Notes under the pieces: model-generated
What the model was told of the DNA's origin: nothing
Database searches by the model: none
Seen by the model: the letters and a program-made list of their open reading frames with translations, nothing else
Shown: positions 10,443 to 21,141 of the stretch, piece by piece
Numbering within the stretch: the stretch's first letter is position 1
Layout of the letters: each line of letters begins with the position of its first letter
Program-made: the position numbers and the translations under genes
Source: Lyophyllum atratum
Lineage: Eukaryota; Basidiomycota; Agaricomycetes; Agaricales; Lyophyllaceae
Length of the DNA stretch: 64,000 nucleotides
Assembly: GCA_014905825.1 (NCBI GenBank)
Contig: JACGCN010000004.1
Location: forward strand, 1,922,001 to 1,986,000
Direction of reading: 5' to 3'

Positions 10443-12856
10443 TTCACAACTTCAAGCCAATGTTCACATGGACACCCTTCACCTGGGTATATCTGAAAGT
10501 TAACGAGATATGAGTTTTCCTCAAAGGGGGTCATGGAAGAAATGAACACACGTGTCAAGGGCATATTCGCCGAGCTCCCTGCCAATGCCGGACTGCTTGT
10601 ATCCGCCAAATGGCACCGCAACATCGCTGGCCTGTGCGCAGTTGACCTATTGTCCCATAGGAGTTACCTCAGCATTCACTCTAAGAGAAACTATGAGATG
10701 GCATACCCAGGCAGATCCAGCCTCCAACGAGTGCGCAACACGAATAGCACGGCTGACGTTCTCAGTGAATACGTTACAACCGAGGCCGTAGGATGTGTCG
10801 TTCGCAGCTTCGATCACCTCTAAGAACATCGAAGCTATGTTATGAAGTTCACCATGGATGATATTATTGAAGAACGCACCCTCCTCGGTCTTGAAATTGA
10901 TAACGGATGCGACGGGGCCAAAGATCTCCTCTTGAACGATCTTCATATCTGGCTTGGTACCCGTGAAGATAGTGGGTTGAATGAAATAGCCCTCTTCCCC
11001 GTGACGCGCTCCTCCGACGTGAACGGTGGCCCCCTCTTTCTTGCCTGATTCAATGTAGCCCATGACGCGCTAGCGAAGGATAATCATATCATAAGACTAG
11101 CAAACACATGTCACAAAAATCTCACATCGAATTGGACCTGGGAGACCTGAGGACCATGCTCTGTACCCTTACCGAAGGGATCGCCAGTTGCGGAGCCCAG
11201 GAACTTCGCGACTTCCGTGAATTTCTCCAAGAACTTATCATGGATGCCTTCCTGGACGAAGATACGGGAGCCAGCAGTGCATGCCTGACCTGTAAAGAAG
11301 ATGTTCAGGTGTTGGGCAGACGTCATGACGTAGGTGTACTCACCCATATTGAAGCTAAGAATATCACGCAAAAGGAAGCAGGGTCAACATTTCCGGAATC
11401 GTGGAGATCAAGGAACGTACAAGATTCCGAAACTGGCCCACTTGACAGCTTGCTCGAGGTCGGCGTCATCGAAAATAATGGTCGGGCTCTTCCCACCAAG
11501 CTCGAGTGTGACGACCTTGAGGTTAGTCTCGGCAGAGGCCTTCAAGATCTTGCGTCCAGTGAGAGTGCTGCCAGTGAAAGCAACTTTCTCGATCTTCGGG
11601 TGCTCGGCGATGGCCTGTCCTACCGTAGGTCCTAGTCGTTTCTAGATCAGACGGAAGCCCACAAGAAAGGAAGTAAACAGAGGGTACATACCATAGCCGT
11701 TAATAATGTTGACAACACCGGGAGGGAAACCAGCCTCGTTGATAAGATCGGCCACACGTAGGGCTGTGAGCGGAGTGATTTCAGAAGGCTGGGTAAAGGT
11801 TTAGAACGTGGCGAAGATATGTCAATTTCAAGCTACGCGCACCTTCAGGACGATGGTATTTCCTGTGGCGAGCGCTGGGCCGATCTTCCAGGAGAGCATT
11901 CCCTGTTGATCCGTCAATCAATATCGGAAGACGATGACACTATAATAGATCTCGCACTATAGGGAAGTTCCAAGGGATAATTTGGCCCTGACGTCACTTG
12001 AGCTACAGAAAAAATAGCAAGGGAAAAAGAAGACATACCACAACACCGTAGGGTTCGTGCCTGGTATACGCAAACTTGCTCTCGTTGGTCTATTTGAATA
12101 CCCGTTAGACATGAGCAGGACGAGGTCGATGGCCGTCTTACCTCAATGGTCTTTCCTCGGACCTTGTCAGCCCATCCTGCGTAGTATCGGATAACAGCAA
12201 TTGCGCCTCCAATATCCTGCGTCTTCGATTTCTGGAAGACCTTGCCTAGAGTACCGATATCAGGATATGCAAGGATGCAAGAAGACCGAACTGGATGAGA
12301 CGTACCGACATTGAGACTCTCCAATGCAGCAAGCTCGTCGATATTCTGCTCCATGAGGTCTGCAAGTTTGTTCAACAACTTCCCGCGAACTGCTCCTGGA
12401 CATTTGAGCCCCCACGAAGTTTTGTACGCCTAGTAGTATGGGATGTCAGGGCAGTGATCAAAGTAGACGACATGTCGTTCGTACTTTCTTGGCAGCATCA
12501 ACGGCGATGTCGACATCCTTAGAGGAACCGCCAGATATTTTGGTAATAACCTTTCCCGTCGCTATGTCATAATCTGTGAGCGATCTGCACACTTATTCCA
12601 TACTGGAACCATATACCTGGGTTGACGACGCTGATAGTCGCGTATGAGTTGTACTTCCCTCTCAGTCTGATCAACGACTTACTCGATTGTAGCTGGCTCA
12701 ACAGGATCAACCCATTGGCCGTTGATGAACAGCCTAATGAAATGATCTTCGATTAGATCGGATGCGTTACAACCGACCCCGAACGCACCCAGTGTTCACC
12801 GTAGCGGCGCCCTTGAATGAAGGGGTGTCGAAAGTGTGAGTGAAAGTGCCTGGCAT
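10443..12856 (-). CDS. NAD(P)+-dependent aldehyde dehydrogenase
   Basis: At least fifteen short exons can be joined in frame from ATG at 12856 to TGA at 10443, including one of 14 nt (coding VVNP). The protein is about 500 residues, the normal size for the ALDH1/2 class. Landmarks in order: [105 protein letters not shown] (catalytic Cys), EEIFGPV and [20 protein letters not shown]. Catalytic Cys, the general-base Glu (ELGGKSP) and the Asn of PWNFP are all present, so it should oxidise aldehydes to acids in the cytosol. The insertion of ALDH-unlike coding sequence directly upstream in the same frame is described separately. Confidence 0.93.
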
Positions 12857-13469
12857 TTTTGGGGTATCAGAGAACGAGCGACGGTCGTGGAGTATATACC
12901 TCACACAGTCCACTTCAGAATGGCTGACAGAGAACTTTAGCTTATTCATAGCATTGATGCCGCGTGACAACGCTTGAAAGATCTCTTGGTCACGATCCAA
13001 ATCGGGTTCGATCGACCACCTTCAAAAGTAAGCCAAAAGGTCTACAGCACTAAGGGGGAGCGCGGTGGGAATAAATGGGACATTAAGAGGGAAACATACA
13101 TCGAGAGGGGGATTGTGCCATGATATTGCGATGGAGTCTTTCGTCTATAAGATGGAGTTTCCGTCAGGGGATAATAACCACATGGTAAACTCACGTCATA
13201 ACATGCTCTGAGGAGATCTTGTGAACAAGCTCGGGAGCAGTCACTTCATTGAATACTACATGAGGTCTGCAAGCACATACACTCGCCCACGCACAGAAGT
13301 ACCTCGTATCAAGGCTACCTGCTATTGCCTCGAGGGCGACCAGCTGATTTAAGAGCGTTGGGGCTAGAGATGGGCTGGAGAGCGGGCTGCTGAGAATTAT
13401 TGATGACTGAGGCCCCGAATCGGGTACATCGGGTTGGTCGGTGGTGAATCTTCCGAGTTTTCATTGGCT
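12857..13469 (-). pseudogene. Relic exons, F-box/LRR-like, in frame with ALDH
   Basis: Four exon-like blocks on the minus strand join in phase: about 13319-13469, 13195-13255, 13100-13144 and 13019 down to 12857. They read through without a stop straight into the ALDH start codon. The joined sequence includes LAPTLLNQLVALEAIA, VFNEVTAPELVHKISSEHVM, YHGTIPLSMWSIEPDLDRDQ and INAMNKLKFSVSHSEVDCV. The style (alternating leucines, serial positions) resembles the middle of agaricomycete F-box/LRR-type proteins, but I cannot name the family with certainty. No start codon or F-box was found 5' of it. The stretch ends where the ALDH begins, so either it is a gene remnant now serving as ALDH promoter and leader, or the ALDH carries a long N-terminal extension. 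Confidence 0.4.
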
Positions 13470-14029
13470 GGGGCCAACTGCATGACCCATTCATAATATT
13501 ATTGTAACCGTAAAGCTGCTGAGCACTAAGGCGCTGAAAATGTAGGTGGCAGATGGCAGTTCGCAATGTCGCAGCAGTTGGATGGGCAGAGTCCTGGTTG
13601 TGTACTGATCGTTATGTGAAGTGGCGCCATCAGAGGCCTTCAAAGACGATAGAAGGAGCTGTCCAGATAGGTGTCATCCACCTCGCATATTACAGAGCAG
13701 GGGGTCTGTGAAGGTGTCGCCCATGCATGCCAGGGGCGACCGGAAAGTCTGCGGAAGACCGAAATGCAATGCATGTACGGCCAATGGAAGAGATAGCCTG
13801 TTGATTAAGAGATTGCAATTAAACTGAAGCAGATGATACAAAGACACAGCATCTGAGGTTGGCGGACGCGACGAGTCGGAAAGCTGACTCGGAAGGGTCA
13901 AGTGGCAAGTTTGGAACAGATGCCGCAAACAAATAACGCGAAACTTCCTTTTGGGGTCTGACCTTGGTCTGACGATCTTCGCCTCGTGCCTCGAGGACGA
14001 ACTACCCTTCCACCACCATCGTCCGCGAA

Positions 14030-15617
14030 ATGGAATGCCCGATACTACAGGCAACGTCTCTGGAAGTCCTTATTCACATCCAAAGTTTCATGGAGCCGTC
14101 AGGCATCGTTGCCCTCCGAAAGGTTTGCCATTGCGGGAACCTGGTCGCCAAGAATAGCATCACTGACGTAGAAGACAGACATGCAAACACTTAGCGAGCG
14201 CTACACAGCAGCGCATAGTCTGGCTGGAGGCTCTTCACCGCATTTGTGTGTCACATGGGCTGTTCCTTCCCTCGTTTCCCGTCGAACACATGTCGCAAAA
14301 ATCTCTGGAGCATGCCGCACTGGCCCCTCAACGTTTCCATTCCATGATGCCGAAGAGCAGCGAAGCAGACCCCCCATTTTATTCTTCCACCCGTCTCATA
14401 GATTTTCGGTTTTGCAGGAGCCTCGACTACCCGATTCAACCGACGTTTGACCAAGTCCGTCTCATACCTGGAGGGCGGTACTTGTTAACGAGATCTGAAC
14501 GCCTAATGTTGCTTTGGGACCTCGGGTTCAATGCCGCCGTGATGATACGTCGTTTTCCTTTGGCATCCATGATTGTGAAGACGCCATATTTCCTTGGCAT
14601 CAGGCCCACTGTTGACGGTAGCGGTATGGTATTGGTTCTGCCAATTGTCTTGGACGACCAGTACGCTACTTTAAATATCACTCCATGATACGTCTTACAA
14701 TGGACAAAGGTCGACATCCATTTCGGTCTATACCATATATCCCTTGCATCCGCATCCTGCATTCCTCCATGTCGCAACTCTGGATAATTGCGGTATCTGG
14801 GGCGGAGATATCGTGTGGGCGACCTCTGACACTCGGGTTGCATTCCAGCGTTCAACCATAATAACTGTCTGGAACTTCAGAGATGACACCATCGTAGCAT
14901 GGAATCATCAGACTCTAGATGTCCGCGAGGTAAGCTGAGCGACGATCCATCGACATGGGGACAACTCATGTCTTATGTGATGCCTAGATCATTTTGTCAG
15001 ACGACCACGTCATTTTATTCCGGCCAAGTGGAATTTCGCTTCATAAGATACCTATGTTATACCCTCGCAATTCAGGTCGTGACACGAAAATTGACCACTC
15101 GCATTCGCTCATGGATTTCGCCTATGCTTCTGGCCCTTATGAGGATGACATTTTCTATCTTGTCGCCACTAGTTGGATGCCGAAGCAGAACACCGACCCC
15201 TTCTTCAGTATAGTGGCCAGGAACTTTGCTGGAGAAGACATCATCGACTATTACGCATCGGTGCCGATGGATAACCCCAATCTACCAACCCGCATTCCGC
15301 TGCTCACAGACTCCCTTCGCCTCCCTCCATCAGCAGATGTCGATGAAGTGCCGATTATGCGACTTTGCAACGGATATATTACCCAGACAGCACTAAAGGA
15401 CGGGCGGCAAGTGTTATTCATCACGTCGCCAATTCCTACACAAACCATTGCAGGAGGAGCCGAATTTGGGACTTGTAAAGTTGTCAATCTTTGGGAACCT
15501 GGCGGCGAGTCAGAGGCCATCAGCGAATATTCGCTCTGCCCTGCCACTGGCCGCTTGTGCATTGTGATGACGGGAGGGCATGAAATCCGCATCATTGACT
15601 TTCTCACACCGTTTTGA
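14030..15617 (+). CDS. F-box protein
   Basis: Four exons: 14030-14167, 14209-14660, 14710-14929 and 14988-15617. The F-box is at the N-terminus (TSLEVLIHIQSFMEPSGIVA, LRKVCHCG), followed by VWLEALHRICVSHGL, a pattern common in agaricomycete F-box proteins. The rest is beta-rich, with RLIPGGRYLLTRSERLMLLWDLG and later strands suggesting a propeller-like fold. An apparent frameshift near 14660 is removed by a 49-nt intron (14661-14709), after which the frame reads DDQSTSISVYTIYP. The first intron (41 nt) is short. F-box proteins act as substrate receptors of SCF ubiquitin ligases; the target is unknown. About 480 residues; appears intact. Confidence 0.77.
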
Positions 15618-16285
15618 ATGGGGAAGACGTCGAAGTAGGTCGGATCGCTGCTCGGTTGCTCGGGCTTCACTGATGAACGACTTTTTGCAAGTTGTCCATC
15701 GCGGGACTACCCTAGTTAGCCCTGTACGGTGGTTATAGGCAGAGTGTGTCCTCGTCGGCCACCGCTGCGCTGCCCTCATCATTCTGGCACCTATGCGTCG
15801 CTCACAGCCTGCCTCACTCCTAATCACTTCTTCCCCTTCTGCGTCTGTAGATCAGTTCATTTTGATTCTTGGTTGCGGAATGTACCCTTTTGACACAAAT
15901 TATTAAATCATTTCCTCTCGCTTTATCACACGTCTTCCAAGATATCACCATACGACATCAAGTGAATCGGTGGATTTATATATATCGGCTGAAGAGAGCC
16001 TTGACCGTAGAGGTTCGGAAGAAAAGGAACAACGACCGATCACACTCTTAGTACGAGCGAGTGGACGTTGAACAAACCTTTCGAAGTCACTCTACCAATA
16101 ATGCTAGAGGCTCAATCTACTTTTCCTTGCTTTCGACGTGCTGCAAAAAGTGGATAGCCTGGAGCCTCAGCAAACAGACGGCATCAGCTGTGATCGAGTG
16201 TTTATTTTTAGATTGTTTATCACATCCAACTGCCAGTTATTGAATATCGCTCTCCCTCATAATTGACGCCAGAGCGCCTCTCTTG
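15618..16285. other. Intergenic, no gene seen
   Basis: About 670 bp between the F-box gene and the sirtuin promoter. Open frames are short and without domain. Nothing else noted. Confidence 0.5.
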
Positions 16286-16292
16286 TATATAA
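16286..16292 (+). promoter_or_regulatory. TATA box of sirtuin gene
   Basis: TATATAA lies 78 bp before the sirtuin ATG at 16370. A pyrimidine-rich stretch follows up to the start codon. Confidence 0.55.
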
Positions 16293-16369
16293 CCACCACC
16301 AACCTCTGTACTAACTGACTCAGACACCTAATAGTAATCCTCCCGACTTCCTTCAACATTGCGACCGCC

Positions 16370-17913
16370 ATGGGAAACAACCCCAAATCGCCTTCATCAC
16401 CCAAAGGAGGTCACCCTCAGGCTTCCCGAGAGTCTCAGCGCACCCAGGACATCCGCAAGCTCGCTGCGTACATCCAATCGGAAAAATGCAAAAACATTGT
16501 TCTGATGGTGCGTGGATACGAGTCGTCTCTCAAATGTTCTCATTTGTCTTCGATGACGTCGAATGCAGCTAGGCGCCGGTGAGCTCTTGCTGAATGTTAG
16601 GGTTGACCCATGAATGTATATTGATCTCGATCTTACTCCAGGCTGCAGTACCTCCTCTGGAATCCCTGATTTCCGGTCTCCGAAGACAGGCAAGTACACG
16701 AGCTCGTCGACGCTCCTCATCTTGTATTAATTGCCAGCCATTCGATTCTTCCAGGACTCTACGTAACTATATACCAGCTCCGTTCTACTGGAGAGACATA
16801 TTCATAGTCCTTCATAGTCTAACCTTGCAAGGCTGAAACTACCGCATCCCGAAGCCGTCTTCGAGATCAACTTCTTCCGCCGGAATCCAGTGCCTTGTAC
16901 GTCCGGTCCTTGATAAACGCCGCTAACAATCCTCATCCTCCGTCGATCCGTCACAGTCTACACCCTTGCCGCCGAGCTGTACCCGGGCAACTTCCGCCCG
17001 AGTCCCACCCATTCCTTCGTCAAGCTCCTCTCGTCCCATGGCCTCCTAAAAATGTGCTTCACACAGAACATTGACACCCTCGAGCGTCGTGCAGGAGTGC
17101 CATCGGACAAGATTATTGAGGCGCACGGCAGCTTTGCGGAGCAGCGCTGTGTGGACTGCAAGACCCCCTTCCCTGACGACGAGATGCGTGACATCGTGCT
17201 CGGGGACAGGCCGGAGGCGGAGGAGGTACGCATCCCCCGGTGCAAGCGCGCCAAGTGTGGTGGGCTCGTGAAGCCTGATATTGTATTCTTTGGCGAGGCG
17301 GTGCGTTCCTCGTTCCGTTTCTTTCTGCCCCACATAAGCGCTTACCGGCCCTTTATACTAGCTCCCAGAGAATTTCATCAGAAACATCCCGGTGGTCGGC
17401 TACGCGGACCTACTTCTTATCATAGGCACGTCGCTGACCGTGCACCCATTCGCGTCGCTCGCGAACATGGCAGACCGTAGGACGTGCCAGCGTGTGCTCA
17501 TCAATCTCGAGACTGTGGGCGACCTTGGACGGCGCCCCAACGACATAGTACTTCTTGGCGAATGTGATGCCATAGTGCGCGAGCTATGCGAGGCACTTGG
17601 CTGGGGAGAGGAGCTCGAACGCACGTGGGCGGAGACGGCGTTGGATGGGAAGACTGATGAAGCAAAGGAGAAATTAGAAGAGAAAGTAGAAGATGAAGAA
17701 AAGGAGAAGGAAGAGAGAGAAGAGGTTTTGGAGCATGAGGTGGAGAAGATCACGGAATCCATCGGGAAACGGCTAGATCTCGATGAGACAAAGGACTCCG
17801 ATGCAGACGCAGCGAAGGGCAGCTTTGATATGTCTACGAGTGCAGTGAAGCAGGGGGAGCCCTTGGAACAAACGCCGGAACCAGCAAAATCCAGTAATGA
17901 CGGAAAATTGTGA
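16370..17913 (+). CDS. Sirtuin, NAD+-dependent protein deacylase (SIRT2/Hst2 type)
   Basis: Seven exons: 16370-16507, 16569-16578, 16642-16689, 16755-16762, 16818-16896, 16957-17300 and 17362-17913. Two exons are only 10 and 8 nt long, and the intron 16690-16754 starts with GC, not GT. The joins restore the NAD-binding GAGCSTSSGIPDFRSPKTG and then LARLKLPHPEAVFEINFF. Further motifs are FTQNIDTLERRAG, the catalytic-His segment IEAHGSF, zinc ligands CVDC and RCKRAKCGG, KPDIVFFGE and LLLIIGTSLTVHPFASL. The C-terminus adds about 110 residues of Glu/Lys-rich coiled coil. Length and motifs match the cytosolic SIRT2/Hst2 class, which deacetylates tubulin and histones in known cases. Substrate in this organism is not shown. 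It ends 615 bp from the convergent transporter gene. Confidence 0.92.
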
Positions 17914-18527
17914 GTCGCGACTACCGAATCCGCATATCGAAGAGTGTACTGTCAATGTTGTATGATAGATCATAGATGAGTAGATTTTCTTGTATTCTGA
18001 CCCTTAATCCGATCTTCGTCCGCACCGAGTTTACTAACACGAAGCTCAAAGTTGAAAAGTCCATGTTTCACTCTTGATTGAACATGAGGCAATCGGGCGC
18101 GATGGCCGTCCAAAAATACGCTACAGTGGATATCTGCATCCCGATCTATGTTTATCCTGCTCACCTCCCCCTGCTTTTGGCTCGATTCTCGAAAAAATAG
18201 CAAGTCAGAAGTCGAGCGGGTATAATTACATTCTACGATTCAAGGGAGGTTCAAAAAGTAGTTCCTCCAAGGGACATGTGACCAGTTAGCTCTGGGCATA
18301 TTCGGCGAGCTCTACATCTTACCATGACCTCACTGCATGATGAGTGGTCATTTTATCCCTCCGTGGCCTTCCACAAGCAGAAGGAAATAATAAAAACGAG
18401 TTCCGCGAACTTCTGCATGCCCTCTGAGGATGTCTTATGAAAGCTATCGCCCGCTCAGCATTCCATGATTCGATATCTGAATAGTATGTGAATTGGTCCG
18501 CAGCGAGTGCCACATCTTCGGTAGAGC
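17914..18527. other. Convergent intergenic region
   Basis: 614 bp between the 3' ends of the sirtuin and peptide transporter genes. It should contain both 3' UTRs. No other signal was recognised. Confidence 0.5.
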
Positions 18528-21141
18528 CTACAACTTCTCGGAGTCCTCGACCTTCCTGCCATCAATCGGCCTGTCCGTACCAATTGCAACAATGTCACCC
18601 TCCTCGTCATCCATCTCATGGAAGAAGACCCAGATGGCAATAGCAGCCAGCACGCAAGCCCCTCCAATACCGACGAAAGGCCAGATCAAGTTCGGATCCG
18701 AAAAAGATGGCGAAATGATGAGCACAATGGCGCTCGACAAAGAACTCATAAAGAGGACGACCGCAAATATCAGTCCCTTCATGCGCTGAGGCGCTCGAGT
18801 GTACGCACTAAGTCGGGAGCGAGCTGTCAGCCTCCGTTTATGGAAAGAGCAGGATAAAATCGCACATTTCATAGCAAGTAATGTTGATTAACAGCTCTGC
18901 AGTTGCTGGGAGAACATATAGTGGGAGCTGGGCCCATACACTGAGCGGTGATACTGTCGTTCCGATTTTGCAGTTTGTGGCGTAGTAGCCGCAGGGCGAG
19001 GTCTCATATACACGCCATTGGAGGAGCGCACCGACAAGCATAGTTGCCGCAGCGAAAAAGTAACCAACAACGACTAATGTGTCGGATGAGTATGTTGTTG
19101 TCATGCGTAGGACTGTCCAGAACTCACCACGACGGATAGGCGAGAAGTTGATCCCGATCTTCCGAAGGTAAGGATAAACCTATTGTGAAACATGAGTATC
19201 AAGAATTCCTCGTAGGCGGGATATGCAAACACAGACCCCGTAATTCAGAATGGGTGCCATCACGACGATTGTAAGCGGATTGAAATTCGAGAGCAGATCA
19301 TTCGGTGCGTCGTTGGTAGTCATGCTCCCGGCCTGACTGGTTTGGATTGTGCTCAGACCGCCATCAGCAAGGTAAAAGATAGGAAGGAAGATGCTACGAG
19401 ATCCTGTGAGCGGGAGACACAGGTGGCAAGTGGAAAGCATTCGACATACAAGAGTTTGCAAGCTTTAAACGTGCGTCGAATTTCATCCACAAAGTCGTCA
19501 TCCCATTTTACCCACCCGGCCTTTTTATTTTTGAGACCGCCAGACGCAGCAATTTGTGACTGCGGAGATACATCGATTCATGCATTGCTTGCATTGAAAT
19601 AACTAGGTACTCACTGGCTTTGCTTTGTTCCAGAAATCGTCGCCGCCCTTGAAAGCATTCTTGATACCGCCTTTGGAAATGAGGAGTTGGCCGACTTTGA
19701 GGGTGTCGTAGACCACAGATCCTTGAGGGGGTAGTTTGATGAGGGATTTATAGGTGATAGCAAGGAAAAATGGCATGAGGAAGTAGATGATTAGAGGGAC
19801 GAGGAAAGCGAGCCAGAAGCCGATACGCTTCTCCGCATCTGTCGGTTGCAACGGTGGTCAAATATGATAGCACGGTCAGTAGATACGGCGTACATGTTGT
19901 CCCCAGCTTAAAGAAAGCCCCAAGGTTGATACTCCAATAGTAAATCTAAGCAACCCTTCAAACATCGACCATATTATTGACACAGGTAAACACACCAGCA
20001 TAATATTCTGGGTCGTGACGCCTGGATCGAGGATGACTCTTTCCCCGGTCTTCAAAGTCGAGATTCTTTGCGCTTGGATCGGTGCTTGATCCGCCATCAG
20101 TGGTGCCACACTGCGAGGAATATCCTATAAGAGATGGATAAGCATAGGATATAAGGAACACAACATACGAAGCTTTGATCATGCCGGTGCCCAGAGCCAG
20201 AGTTAGAATCGAAAGGACGAATGGTGCAATAGCATGTCCTCCATGAATAATGGATGGAAGTGCAGCTCCAAAATCCTCAGTTTCGAGGGCTGCATGAGAG
20301 AGTGGGGCCTCGCACCAACAAGAAGTATAACGTGAGCGACGAATCCGATCGCCGTCCCGATGCAGATAGTCTTATACTGGGGAATAAACCATGTGAGAAG
20401 GGCACGATATGGCCAAGAGGCTGTAGATGTAACTCACACGTCCCCATTTCGTATCAGCAATTATTCCACCAAGGATCTAGTGCCGCGTTAGTCTATTTGT
20501 TCTCTTGAGATGAACACACGCGTACGGGGAAGATGTCTAATTTGCATTCTTCAGTGTCAAGAGACGGGAATTACGGCGGGTTACACACAGGCAAGGAAAC
20601 TAAAAGTCGTAGTTAGACCCGTGGCGGTCTTGAGTCCCAAACCTAGAGCACCTGGTGTTAACTGAGTGCCCAGAGGTGTGGCACCAGCTCCGTTTCCTCC
20701 AGCTGGTAGAGGCCTTTGAACAAAGTTGTTGAAAACTGGGAGCAGTCAATACAATATAATCGACAGGCTTATGCAAAACGTACTTCCACTACATCCGTAA
20801 TAACTGGCGCGCTCGGCTAATCAAGAACTTAGGGTCAGATAAGGTTGGTTCAAAAGATAAGGAGCCGTGCGCACCAAATTCTACGATAGCGATAGCATAC
20901 GCCGCCCAAGGTACAGGGGCACTCACAAGCCTTAGAGTGGCTCGCTCCTCGTCAGTCGGTAGGCGACTTTCAGTGAGATCTTCGTCCGAGCTTTCATTGA
21001 TGAAGTCATCGGGATTTTTAACGTCGTCACCATTGTAAGTCTCAGCGATAGGGATGTCGCCGTCCTTTTCTAGAATGGGTTGCGCTATTTCGAGGTCAGG
21101 GGTCAGAAAGAGTTAACTTATGTAGCGAGAGACCGACCCAT
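18528..21141 (-). CDS. POT/PTR2-family oligopeptide transporter, copy 1
   Basis: A many-exon gene whose first coding exon is just ATGG (21138-21141), spliced to a second exon reading AQPILEKDGDIPIAETYNGD. Family marks: GATPLGTQLTPGALGLGLKT, then GGIIADTKWGRYKTICIG (the classic G-x-ADxxxGRYKTI motif, split by an intron at GR/Y), YYWSINLGAFFKLGTT, EKRIGFWLAFLVPLIIYFLM, and a last part with AYTRAPQRMKG, SDPNLIWPFVGIGG and the acidic tail EEGDIVAIGTDRPI. The protein should have about 12 membrane spans and bring di- and tripeptides into the cell with protons. It has a second copy at 32185-34781 in the same orientation. No disrupting stop was found. Confidence 0.88.

Noticed and set aside
14656..14710. 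Apparent frameshift in the F-box gene
   Set aside because: A 49-nt GT-AG intron (14661-14709) restores the frame and gives a family-like DDQSTSISVYTIYP, so the gene is taken as intact.
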